Below are positions 1 to 7,045 of a stretch of 10,860 bases of DNA, piece by piece (position 1 is the stretch's first letter; the number at the start of each line of letters is the position of its first letter). The stretch lies in the NCBI GenBank assembly GCA_964609375.1, contig CAZSSA010000082.1:1-10860 (forward strand), written 5' to 3'. Origin of the DNA: CAZDUS01 sp964609375. GTDB lineage: Bacteria > Verrucomicrobiota > Kiritimatiellia > CAIKKV01 > CAITUY01. Position numbers and translations under genes: made by a program. Under the pieces are notes generated by a model. That model saw nothing but the letters and a program-made list of their open reading frames with translations, was not told the DNA's origin and did not search any database.

Positions 1-1580
1 ACATAAAGCTTCAGTTCCACTTTTCCCTGCTTGCGCTCGAAAACCGGCGGACTCGTCGGCTGGATCGTCAACAGACGTTGATGACCGGGATCCGTGGAAA
101 CAATCACCAAATCTCCGGACTCCGCATGTTTCCATGCCGCCGCCAAATTATCCGGACGACAAATAATGCGGTGCAGATAGAACTCCATGGGCATCATCCG
201 GCGGCCAACCATGAACACCTTGGTCGTATCCCCCGCCCGATTCCTTACCTCCGCCGCACAATCCCGGTACATGGCCGCCGGCTCATGACACTCATGAAAA
301 GCCGCATTATATGCCGCCGCACCACATATACTCATCATCATCAATGCCGCCACGGTACGACCCACCTGACTCCCCCATTTAACCATCGGCACCACCACTC
401 CAACGACAATCACCACCCCTCCCCAGATCAATCCATCGCCCCCTCTGACGCTATCAACAAAATAAGGAAAAACAACCAAGACGCCACCACCGACGACCAT
501 CGCCCAGCGCAGCAATCCCAGCAAACCCCTTGTCACCTTGAACCGCTCAGGCCTCTGATTCCTCATCGCCGAATACAGAAAGCTTCCCGTCAATAATGCC
601 GCCGGCGGCAACAGCAGCATCGCATAGTGCGGCTGCTTGCTCTTCACAAAAGTCATCACCACCATGGCGCTGATCAGCCACCCCAGCAAAAACCGTATCC
701 CGCCACGGGTACGCCGCTTCCACGATTGAACCATGGCGGGCGGCAGGAATAAACCCCACGGCATCAGTAAAGCCGGAAGTGTATAAAGGTAATAGATGAT
801 CGGCCCTCGATGCGGACTATCCTTCAACAAGGCCGACATCTCATACCCGATATCTTTCTCTGCCGCCCCGTGCGAACGCCCCATCATCAGGCACAGATAC
901 CACGGCAAAACAACAGCCGCAAACGGAATGATGAACAACAACAACCCCGCCCCGCTCCGCTGCCACGAACCCGCCGCCCGCGTCACATACGCCAGCGCCA
1001 GCGCCCCCAGCGGCAGGATCAACGCCGCCGGCCCTTTGAACATGAATCCAATCCCGGAAAACATGCCCGCCGCCACCCACCACCACCAACGTCCCTGCCA
1101 TGTCGCCGCACGCCATAAACTGAAACAGGCCAACATCGTGAATAACGCCAATGCAACATCCGTCTCACATAGCCTGCCAAATCTCAGAAACAATAAACTC
1201 GTCCCCGCCACCAGGGCCGCCACCCAGGCACGCCGACGCCCCACCCAATGCCGCCCGCATCCATAGATCGTCACCACCAGCAACACGCCAAGCACCCCAT
1301 TCACACCACGCGCCACCGCCAGCGATTCCGTCCCTCCCGTCACCCGGAAAACCGTCGCCACCACCCAATACATCAACGGCGGCTTGTTAATCCGGACTTC
1401 CCGGTCATAAACTGGCACAAGCCAATTGCCCCCCTCCGCCATGTTGCGCGCACACATCAGCACCCGTAACTCGGAGGCGCGGAATGGCATCGTCCGCCCA
1501 TTCCACGGCACCGTCCCAAGAATGGCAACCACCACCAGCACAAGCACCATCAACCATCGAAATCGTCTGGTGACCATCAT
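1..1580 (-). CDS. ArnT-like (GT39/PMT superfamily) membrane glycosyltransferase, C-terminus off the left edge
   Basis: A single open frame of 526 codons runs from ATG at 1580 to the window edge with no stop, so the 3' end is missing. Seen: an N-terminal membrane segment (about residues 8-24), a first external loop with S36-E37 and then INKPPLMYW (64-72), which matches the KPPLxYW motif of ArnT-like enzymes, many further hydrophobic segments, a run of four tryptophans, and a soluble-looking tail after about residue 430. Members of this family move a sugar from a polyprenyl-phosphate donor to lipid A, a protein or a glycan on the outer face of the inner membrane; the substrate here is unknown. 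Most relatives have an Asp-Glu pair in the first loop; here Ser-Glu stands there, a variant that I believe also occurs in active relatives. The start overlaps the apbE stop by four bases (ATGA) and has AAGGGCGG upstream, so translation is probably coupled. Confidence 0.9.
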   Translation of the reverse strand, partial: MMVTRRFRWLMVLVLVVVAILGTVPWNGRTMPFRASELRVLMCARNMAEGGNWLVPVYDREVRINKPPLMYWVVATVFRVTGGTESLAVARGVNGVLGVLLVVTIYGCGRHWVGRRRAWVAALVAGTSLLFLRFGRLCETDVALALFTMLACFSLWRAATWQGRWWWWVAAGMFSGIGFMFKGPAALILPLGALALAYVTRAAGSWQRSGAGLLLFIIPFAAVVLPWYLCLMMGRSHGAAEKDIGYEMSALLKDSPHRGPIIYYLYTLPALLMPWGLFLPPAMVQSWKRRTRGGIRFLLGWLISAMVVMTFVKSKQPHYAMLLLPPAALLTGSFLYSAMRNQRPERFKVTRGLLGLLRWAMVVGGGVLVVFPYFVDSVRGGDGLIWGGVVIVVGVVVPMVKWGSQVGRTVAALMMMSICGAAAYNAAFHECHEPAAMYRDCAAEVRNRAGDTTKVFMVGRRMMPMEFYLHRIICRPDNLAAAWKHAESGDLVIVSTDPGHQRLLTIQPTSPPVFERKQGKVELKLY

Positions 1581-2674
1581 TGATCCGCCCTTGGTTTATC
1601 CATACTCCCAGCCACCGCTCCCCCCCCCAGCGTTGTCACTCTGGCTTTCACATCCGGACTCATTTTGAAATACCGATCCATACCGGGCGTCAATTGAATC
1701 TCCAACCCGTCCTTGTCCGGCACAAACAGCGCCGCACAATTGGTGAATAAACCCAGAACCTTGTTCCCCTCCTCAGGCCCCAGCACAAAAAACGCTGTTG
1801 ACAACGCATCCGCCGCCGCCGCCGAGGGAGCCACCACCGTCACACCCGCCATCCCGGTCACCGGCCATCCTGTACGCGGATCAACGATATGGGAATAGCG
1901 CTTCCCCTCGATCTCCACAAACCGCTCATAATTCCCCGAGGTTGCCACGGCCATACCTTCTCCTAACTCTATCATCCCGATCACGGCGCCGGCATGGAAT
2001 GGATCTCTAACCCCTACCCGCCAGGACCGCCCGGCCTCCGGTTTCCCGTAGCACCTCATGTTGCCGGCCAGATTGACCACAAAATCCTTCGCCCCCTGCT
2101 TCAATAACGCCCGGCAACACACATCCACGGCATATCCCTTGGCAAGCCCCCCAAGATCCACAACCATTCCTGATCGCGCCAATCCACTCATCACGCCAGC
2201 CGTCACAATATTCGTATATCCAACCAGGGCCATCTTCTCTTTCAGCAACTCCTGGTCAGGCACTTTCTCCGGCTTCCGTCCCCCGCTAAACCCCCACGCC
2301 CTGACCACCGGCCCTACCGTCACATCGAACGCCCCGTGGCTTAACGCCCCATACAACCTGGCCATCCCCAGCAATTTCGTCAAATGCCCGCCTGTCGCCA
2401 CCAACCCCTTGCCTGCCTGGGCATTGAACTGCGAAAGCTCACTGGCGGGACGATAGAGGCTTAACGTAGCCTCCATCTCTTTCATCAGCTCAAGCGTCGT
2501 CTCGACGTAACGCTCACAGCGTTCCACCTCGCCAACTCCCGCAATCACAGACCCCATCGTCCCCATCACCTGAAAAGGCAATTCCCGTGGTTGCTCCCGC
2601 CGACACGCCGTCAGGCCAATCCCCGCCATCACCAGCGTCCCCAAAACCATCCCAACCTTACGCCTCTTCATCAC
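1577..2674 (-). CDS. apbE: ApbE family FAD:protein FMN transferase, lipoprotein
   Basis: ApbE attaches FMN from FAD to a Thr or Ser of target proteins, classically subunits of Nqr and Rnf complexes, on the outer side of the inner membrane. Seen: a basic start, a hydrophobic stretch and a lipobox LTAC with lipidated Cys24; DLGGLAKGYAVD (173-184); ATSGNYERF (244-252); YSHIVDPRTGWPV (260-272); and ADALSTAFFVLG (288-299) with the metal-binding Asp/Thr. Its 365 residues are normal for the family. In the usual NLGG-type turn the sequence is NLAGN (201-205). A run of nine G bases encodes the Gly-rich tail after residue 348. The chosen ATG (an ATG pair) has GAGGG about 8 bases upstream. It follows the 433-aa gene by 76 bases and overlaps the next gene by 4. 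No Nqr, Rnf or other target gene is visible, so its substrate is unknown. Confidence 0.95.
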   Translation of the reverse strand: MMKRRKVGMVLGTLVMAGIGLTACRREQPRELPFQVMGTMGSVIAGVGEVERCERYVETTLELMKEMEATLSLYRPASELSQFNAQAGKGLVATGGHLTKLLGMARLYGALSHGAFDVTVGPVVRAWGFSGGRKPEKVPDQELLKEKMALVGYTNIVTAGVMSGLARSGMVVDLGGLAKGYAVDVCCRALLKQGAKDFVVNLAGNMRCYGKPEAGRSWRVGVRDPFHAGAVIGMIELGEGMAVATSGNYERFVEIEGKRYSHIVDPRTGWPVTGMAGVTVVAPSAAAADALSTAFFVLGPEEGNKVLGLFTNCAALFVPDKDGLEIQLTPGMDRYFKMSPDVKARVTTLGGGAVAGSMDKPRADQ

Positions 2675-2750
2675 GTCATCCCTCTTGCATTAATCGTATC
2701 TTCATGCAAATCCAGCAGGTCGCAATCGGCCTTACGGGCCGCTTCTGAAA

Positions 2751-4052
2751 TCAATTCATACCGCCGGCCAGGGTCGCTGCTGCTCGCTCCCTGGCTTCAT
2801 TGATCATGGACTCCCACGCCCCCACCCCTCCCTCCGATTCCCTCTCCCCCGCCCCTCGCTTCAACGCATCCCGGTACATCCCACCCATCCGGATAAACCC
2901 GTCAGCCACCGGCACATTCCCAAGCCCCCGCCAGATCTCGCCCCGCGACAAAAATCCCATCACAAGATCACGTCCCTGCGCCGCATTCACAGCGCGCAGC
3001 CGATCCTCCACCTCCAAACGGACCGCCGCCCTCACATTCGGACCCACGCCCGTCACGCCAGGCAAAGAGGCCAATACCACACGCGCCTCCTCGGCGCCAT
3101 CCTCATCCCCGAACGCGAACAAGACAACCATGGCTTCCCGCAAAAAATGCTCAACCACCACCCCGGTCAGCGGCACCCTCATCAAACCCGCTCGCATCGG
3201 ATAATGCACCCCCTGCCGCGCCAAGTCCAATCGGGGCCCCCGCACATATAGCCGCCTCGACGCCTCAAAGTAAAGCGCCCCCGAACCGATCATCTCCGTC
3301 AACGAAGTCCACACCAACCGATCGCACCAGGGCATTCCCGGATCCTGATAACCCCTTCCCCGATACCCCCAATACAACGCATGCGTCTCCGGCAACCGCC
3401 AGTCCAGCGGACCAAACTCCGCCTCCACCCGCCTCATGATATCAAGCGATAGTCCCTCGGATGCCATGCCCGCTCTGCGCTCTGGTTCATCCCGCATCAT
3501 CAAGAGGGATCCGCTGCCTGCGCCCATGCATAGCGTCATGTCGGACGCCAACCGGACACGGTTATAAAGAGGATCGTCGTCCCATCGCCCCGATATCTTG
3601 TCGGAATACAACCAGCCAAGATCCCAATACAACTTCGAGTTCCTTGGATTGGCGGGAATACCCTCATCCCGCAAAAGCCTTACTCCACGCTGGATCCATT
3701 GCCAACGGTCAGCAGGATTGGGAAACATGGCGCCAATGTTATAGGCAAGATTCCACGCATGATACGACCAGATTTCGGGATACCGCGGTTCAAGACGGCT
3801 GATCCATTCCGAGAGCTGGGCGACCTCGAAATAACGTCCCTCGTCTTGCTTCTGAGCCGCACGCAGCCAAAGTCCATCAGCCAGAAGCCCCCGGAATCCA
3901 CCCAGCGCCACCGTTACAAAACGAACACCGGGCGGATATCCTTCCACATCCATGTCGCCACTCCCCTTCCCCCGTGACGTCCCGGCCAGCCAGCCGGCAA
4001 CCGCAAAGGAGGCGACCATGAGAATCACCAGAAGAAATCGCAAGGGCCTCAT
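2751..4052 (-). CDS. Uncharacterised membrane-anchored protein with TPR-like helices (433 aa)
   Basis: I cannot assign a function. Seen: an N-terminal hydrophobic anchor or uncleaved signal (about residues 5-23), then a mostly alpha-helical soluble body with many Trp, Tyr and Arg. The block GGFRGLLADGLWLRAAQKQD (51-70), the following EGRYFEV and SEWISRLEPRYPEIWSYHAW (81-100), NLAYNI, and LYWDLGWLY (141-149) look like paired helices of a TPR-type repeat. From memory, proteins with this N-terminal block are widespread in PVC-group genomes and annotated as hypothetical; I cannot confirm that here. The body probably lies in the periplasm, an inference from the anchor and few positive charges after it. 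The ATG overlaps the nitroreductase stop (ATGA). GAGG lies only one base before the ATG, too close to be a good ribosome site, so reinitiation after the nitroreductase is likely. Confidence 0.92.
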   Translation of the reverse strand: MRPLRFLLVILMVASFAVAGWLAGTSRGKGSGDMDVEGYPPGVRFVTVALGGFRGLLADGLWLRAAQKQDEGRYFEVAQLSEWISRLEPRYPEIWSYHAWNLAYNIGAMFPNPADRWQWIQRGVRLLRDEGIPANPRNSKLYWDLGWLYSDKISGRWDDDPLYNRVRLASDMTLCMGAGSGSLLMMRDEPERRAGMASEGLSLDIMRRVEAEFGPLDWRLPETHALYWGYRGRGYQDPGMPWCDRLVWTSLTEMIGSGALYFEASRRLYVRGPRLDLARQGVHYPMRAGLMRVPLTGVVVEHFLREAMVVLFAFGDEDGAEEARVVLASLPGVTGVGPNVRAAVRLEVEDRLRAVNAAQGRDLVMGFLSRGEIWRGLGNVPVADGFIRMGGMYRDALKRGAGERESEGGVGAWESMINEARERAAATLAGGMN

Positions 4053-4564
4053 GCCTCGTAACGCTCATAGCGCACAATCTCGTGCAGCGGTTTCCGGCTC
4101 TTGTCCCGAACAGGCTCCGCCGGAAAACCAAGGGGCGTCATCGCCAGCGGATCAATCCCCTGGGGAATGCCTAAGATCCGCCGGACTTTGGCCGGCTCAA
4201 AGGCACCAATCCAACAAGTCCCCAACCCAAGGTCCGCCGCGCACAATGTCATATGATCCATCGCAATGGCGCCATCCACATCGGCATAGTTCTTTCCGTC
4301 CACCCGAACCCACGCCTTCGCCGGATCCACGCACACCACCAGGATCACCGGTGCCGTCCAGAACCATTCACGGGAATAAGCCTCGCCCAGGGCATGGCGC
4401 TGACGTTCATCCTTCACCACAACAAACCGCCACTCCTGCCGGTTCGCCGCCGAAGGCGCCAATCGCCCGGCCTCAATCACCTTCTCCAGCTTATCGCCGG
4501 GAACATCGCGCTTCTCATACGCGCGCACACTGAATCGCCGCCTCACCAAGTCAAGAAAGTCCAT
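4049..4564 (-). CDS. Nitroreductase family FMN-dependent oxidoreductase
   Basis: A small (171 aa) cytoplasmic FMN enzyme of the nitroreductase superfamily that would use NAD(P)H to reduce an unidentified acceptor. Seen, counted from the ATG at 4564: the FMN-binding RRRFSVRAY (8-16), APSAANRQEWRFVVV (36-50), AIAMDHMTLCAADLGLG and the following TCWIGAF (116-122), and the closing PLGFPAEPV and RKPLHEIVRYE, all typical of the short CinD/Nfs-like nitroreductases. An upstream in-frame GTG at 4579 would add five residues, but GGAGG stands 8 bases before the ATG at 4564, so I prefer that start. It lies 36 bases after prmC and overlaps the next gene by 4 bases. The true substrate cannot be told from sequence; many members act on quinones, flavins or dehalogenation and modification substrates. 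Confidence 0.93.
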   Translation of the reverse strand: MDFLDLVRRRFSVRAYEKRDVPGDKLEKVIEAGRLAPSAANRQEWRFVVVKDERQRHALGEAYSREWFWTAPVILVVCVDPAKAWVRVDGKNYADVDGAIAMDHMTLCAADLGLGTCWIGAFEPAKVRRILGIPQGIDPLAMTPLGFPAEPVRDKSRKPLHEIVRYERYEA

Positions 4565-4600
4565 GCTCGTTCCCTCCACATCAGCACCTGGGTAGCCGCC

Positions 4601-5458
4601 TTATGCCGCCACTCGCCCAACCACAACGCGATCCCGACCCCCAAGATCAAGTCGAACCGCCACATTCACAAACCCATTATCCGTCAACATTCCCACAACC
4701 GCCGGACCTTGGTCAAAACCTATTTCAAGAAAAAGCCAGCCGCCCGGCTTCAACGCCGCCCGTGACTCCCGAACCAACCGCCGGATCAACTCCAACCCGT
4801 CCACCCCGCCATCCAGCGCCGACATCGGTTCATGCTCACGGATATGCCGTGGCAACGCGGCGCAATCATGCGTTGAAATATAGGGAAGATTGCTCGCCAC
4901 CGCATCCAGTGCGGCAACGCCAACGCCCTGCAACAAATCACCCTGCCGGAACTCAATCTGCCCGGCAACCTTGTTCAACGCCGCATTCTCACGCGCCAGT
5001 TCCAGCGCCTTCTCATGGAGATCCACCGCCAGCAGGCGCGCTTCTGGCCGCCCCAGCGCCAGGCTTACCGCCACACATCCGCTCCCCGTGCCAATATCCG
5101 CCACCATGACCGGTCGACGACTCCAGAGTTCATCGCACTCCAGCACAGCCGCAACCAGCATCTCCGTCTCCGGCCGGGGAATCAGCGCACGCCGGTCCAC
5201 CTTGAAGGTGTGCCCCATAAACCCGACATCACCAATCACGTACTGCAGCGGTTCACCGGCCCCCAGCCTCCGGATCCCCGCCCGGAGCGGAACCAGGTGA
5301 ACCTCCTCAAGCACCGTCTCGAATCGGATGTAAAGCTGCAGGCGCGGACACTTCAGGACATGACTCATCAACTGCTCAGCCACCAGGCGGGGATGCTCAA
5401 CTCCTTTGCCGCCAAGATAATCAGCCGACGCCTGGAGAACCTCGAGCAGTTTCTTCAT
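4601..5458 (-). CDS. prmC: Peptide chain release factor N5-glutamine methyltransferase
   Basis: PrmC methylates the glutamine of the GGQ motif of release factors, using S-adenosylmethionine, which speeds peptide release. Seen: an N-terminal helical RF-binding domain (about 1-75) with GEPLQYVIG (68-76), PRPETE (94-99), the SAM loop DIGTGSGCVAVSLAL (121-135), an acidic residue in AVDLHEKAL (144-152), and the substrate-binding motif as SNLPYI (189-194) where most family members have NPPY. Its 285 residues are normal. The ATG overlaps the prfA stop (ATGA) and no Shine-Dalgarno sequence precedes it, so it very probably depends on translation of prfA, the gene for its own substrate. The nitroreductase follows after 36 bases. 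Confidence 0.95.
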   Translation of the reverse strand: MKKLLEVLQASADYLGGKGVEHPRLVAEQLMSHVLKCPRLQLYIRFETVLEEVHLVPLRAGIRRLGAGEPLQYVIGDVGFMGHTFKVDRRALIPRPETEMLVAAVLECDELWSRRPVMVADIGTGSGCVAVSLALGRPEARLLAVDLHEKALELARENAALNKVAGQIEFRQGDLLQGVGVAALDAVASNLPYISTHDCAALPRHIREHEPMSALDGGVDGLELIRRLVRESRAALKPGGWLFLEIGFDQGPAVVGMLTDNGFVNVAVRLDLGGRDRVVVGRVAA

Positions 5459-6549
5459 GCCGTGGCCGACGCCATCTCCTTCTTGATCCGCAACGCCAGG
5501 TCATGGTCGCGCAAGGCCTCGATCAAATCGTCGACCTCCCCTTCCATGACGCGGTTCAACGTATAAATGGTAAAGTTGATCCGGTGATCCGTCAGCCGGT
5601 TCTGCGGGAAACTGTAGGTGCGGATCTTCTCGCTGCGATCACCGCTCCCGATCTGCGTACGACGCAGATTCCCGCTACGCTCCTCCTCCTGCCTCAACTT
5701 CCAATCCAGCAGGCGCGCCTTGAGAACGCTCATCGCCTTCTCCTTGTTCCGGTGTTGCGAGCGCTCATCCTGACTTTGCGCCACCAACCCCGTCGGCAAA
5801 TGCGTCACACGTACAGCCGAATACGTCGTGTTCACCCCCTGCCCACCCGGCCCGGACGAACAGAAAATATCCAGGCGCAACTCGTCGGCGGGAATCACAA
5901 TATCATCCACTTCATCCACTTCGGGCAGCACCGCCACCGTGGCAGCGGATGTGTGAATACGCCCGGACGATTCCGTCACGGGAACCCGCTGCACGCGATG
6001 GCAACCGGACTCATATTTCAGCACACTGTAGACATGACTGCCCTCCACCGAGCAAACCACTTCCTTGTAGCCGCCAATGGCGGAAGCACTGGCATCGATA
6101 ACACTGACCTTCCATCCGCGCCCCTCGCAAAAGCGGGTATACATCCGGAACAAGTCCGCCGCGAACAAGGCGGCTTCCTCACCCCCCGTACCCGCCCGGA
6201 TTTCCATGATCACGTTCCGCTCATCGTTCGGGTCCGGCGGCAGCATGGCCGCCTGCAATTCCTTTTCCGCCACCGGGAGGGCAGCCTCCAATTCGGAAAA
6301 TGCATCAACAGCCAACGCTTTCAGATCCGGATCAGCCGCCTCGTTCGACAGCAACTCCTGATGCTCGTCAAAATCCCGCTTGATGCGAAGATACGTCGTC
6401 GCCTTTTCAAGAATGCGACGCAGGCGCGAATGCTCCTTGACGGTTTCACGGAATTTCTTCTGGTTCGCGGCAACAGCCGGATTGGCTATATCCGTCTCCA
6501 GCACCGTCAGGCGTGCCGTCAACTTGTCGATGTACGCATTATCGATCAC
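5455..6549 (-). CDS. prfA: Peptide chain release factor 1 (RF1)
   Basis: RF1 reads UAA and UAG and triggers hydrolysis of peptidyl-tRNA. Seen: the codon-reading PxT motif in RVPVTESSGRIHTSAATVAV, the catalytic GGQ in SSGPGGQGVNTTYSAVR, DERSQHRNKEKAM and the C-terminal NRLTDHRI block, covering the full family length. Start: an ATG at 6591 gives 378 aa, but it has no ribosome site and lies only five bases after the U-run of a terminator. The GTG at 6549 has AGGACGGACGGGA just upstream and gives 364 aa, and its N-terminus then lines up with that of E. coli RF1 as I remember it (conserved KL pair at residue 8-9). I therefore use the GTG; the longer form remains possible. The gene is followed by prmC with a 4-base overlap. 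Identity is certain; the start is not. Confidence 0.95.
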   Translation of the reverse strand: MIDNAYIDKLTARLTVLETDIANPAVAANQKKFRETVKEHSRLRRILEKATTYLRIKRDFDEHQELLSNEAADPDLKALAVDAFSELEAALPVAEKELQAAMLPPDPNDERNVIMEIRAGTGGEEAALFAADLFRMYTRFCEGRGWKVSVIDASASAIGGYKEVVCSVEGSHVYSVLKYESGCHRVQRVPVTESSGRIHTSAATVAVLPEVDEVDDIVIPADELRLDIFCSSGPGGQGVNTTYSAVRVTHLPTGLVAQSQDERSQHRNKEKAMSVLKARLLDWKLRQEEERSGNLRRTQIGSGDRSEKIRTYSFPQNRLTDHRINFTIYTLNRVMEGEVDDLIEALRDHDLALRIKKEMASATA

Positions 6550-6595
6550 AAGATCCCGTCCGTCCTGTGCCGGGAATATCCGGCGATCCATGAAT

Positions 6596-6633
6596 AGAAA
6601 AAGGGCCAGAACACCCGGAGGTCTTCTGGCCTT
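6596..6633 (-). terminator. Intrinsic terminator after rpmE, just before prfA
   Basis: Read on the minus strand, GGCCAGAA (6631-6624) pairs with TTCTGGCC (6611-6604), an 8-bp stem. Inside it, after a G/G mismatch, ACC pairs with GGT around a TCCG loop. The stem is followed by CTTTTTCTATTC, a run of five U in the RNA. This is a standard rho-independent terminator for rpmE, placed 18 bases after its stop codon. It implies that prfA is fed by readthrough, attenuation or a promoter I cannot see. Confidence 0.8.
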
Positions 6634-6651
6634 GATTGAAACGCGCCCTGA

Positions 6652-6852
6652 CTACTTCTTGGCGTAACGTTTCCGGAACTGCTCCACACGACCCTTGGAA
6701 TCCACCAAGGCTGTACGACCGGTGTAGAACGGGTGGCAGGCCGAGCAGGCATTCACGTGCATGGCCTTGGACGTTGATTTGGTCTGCACAACCATCCCGC
6801 AACCGCAGGTCAGTGTCGATTCCGCGTAATTGGGGTGTATATCCTTCTTCAT
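6652..6852 (-). CDS. rpmE: Large ribosomal subunit protein bL31, zinc-binding type
   Basis: bL31 sits on the 50S subunit and helps bridge the two subunits. Seen: 66 residues, MKKDIHPNY at the start, Cys16-Gly-Cys18, Cys36-Ser-Ala-Cys39 and HPFYTG (40-45), then a basic end RKRYAKK. The four cysteines mark the zinc-containing (C+) form rather than the zinc-free paralog. The ATG has AAAGG 8 bases upstream. A promoter lies about 33 bases upstream (6885-6913) and an intrinsic terminator follows, so it can be expressed as a single-gene unit. It lies upstream of prfA in the same direction, an order seen in many bacteria. Confidence 0.98.
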   Translation of the reverse strand: MKKDIHPNYAESTLTCGCGMVVQTKSTSKAMHVNACSACHPFYTGRTALVDSKGRVEQFRKRYAKK

Positions 6853-6884
6853 AATCTGAACCTTTCTTGGCGAAAAACCGGAAT

Positions 6885-6913
6885 CTTATACCTCATTCCC
6901 CTCCCGTGCGCAA
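6885..6913 (-). promoter_or_regulatory. Probable sigma-70 promoter of rpmE
   Basis: On the minus strand, TTGCGC (6913-6908) and TATAAG (6890-6885) are separated by 17 bases. The -10 matches five of six consensus positions and the -35 three of six. Transcription would begin near 6878 and leave a leader of about 25 bases with the ribosome site AAAGG. Confidence 0.6.
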
Positions 6914-6975
6914 TCTCTTTGTTGCCATACATGGCGTCTTGCGCAGCGCCCCGATAATTATCCACACTGCCTTTC

Positions 6976-7004
6976 TTGACCCAAACCGGGGATAGACGTA
7001 CAAT
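6976..7004 (+). promoter_or_regulatory. Strong sigma-70 promoter for the HNH nuclease and downstream glycosyltransferase
   Basis: TTGACC (6976-6981) and TACAAT (6999-7004) are 17 bases apart; each hexamer matches five of six consensus positions. Transcription would begin near 7011, giving a leader of about 35 bases before the ATG at 7046, with GGAGAGGG as the ribosome site. It is divergent from the rpmE promoter, with the two -35 boxes about 62 bases apart. I see no operator palindrome between them. Confidence 0.72.
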
Positions 7005-7045
7005 TTCCCTGCTTAATCGCATACAAGTCACAATGGAGAGGGTTA

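Noticed and set aside
1081..1100. A short run of CAC/CCA triplets resembling a microsatellite
   Set aside because: It is the coding sequence for four consecutive tryptophans in the glycosyltransferase and does not extend further.
796..1266. Several open frames on both strands within 78-1469
   Set aside because: All are out-of-frame readings of the left-edge glycosyltransferase, whose frame is open from 1580 to the edge and carries membrane segments and the KPPLMYW motif.
2675..2750. A small hairpin (CGGCC, CGTAA, GGCCG on the minus strand) between the 433-aa gene and apbE
   Set aside because: Only 5 bp of stem and no T-run, so it is not a convincing terminator; the gap holds only the apbE ribosome site.
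3952..4533. A 193-codon plus-strand frame opposite the nitroreductase and 433-aa gene
   Set aside because: Rich in Pro, Ser and Arg, as expected of the antisense of G-rich coding DNA, and lies across two well-supported genes.
5503..6597. A 364-codon open frame on the plus strand opposite prfA
   Set aside because: It is the antisense shadow of prfA, which is certain from its GGQ and PxT motifs; the frame has no ribosome site or recognisable domain.
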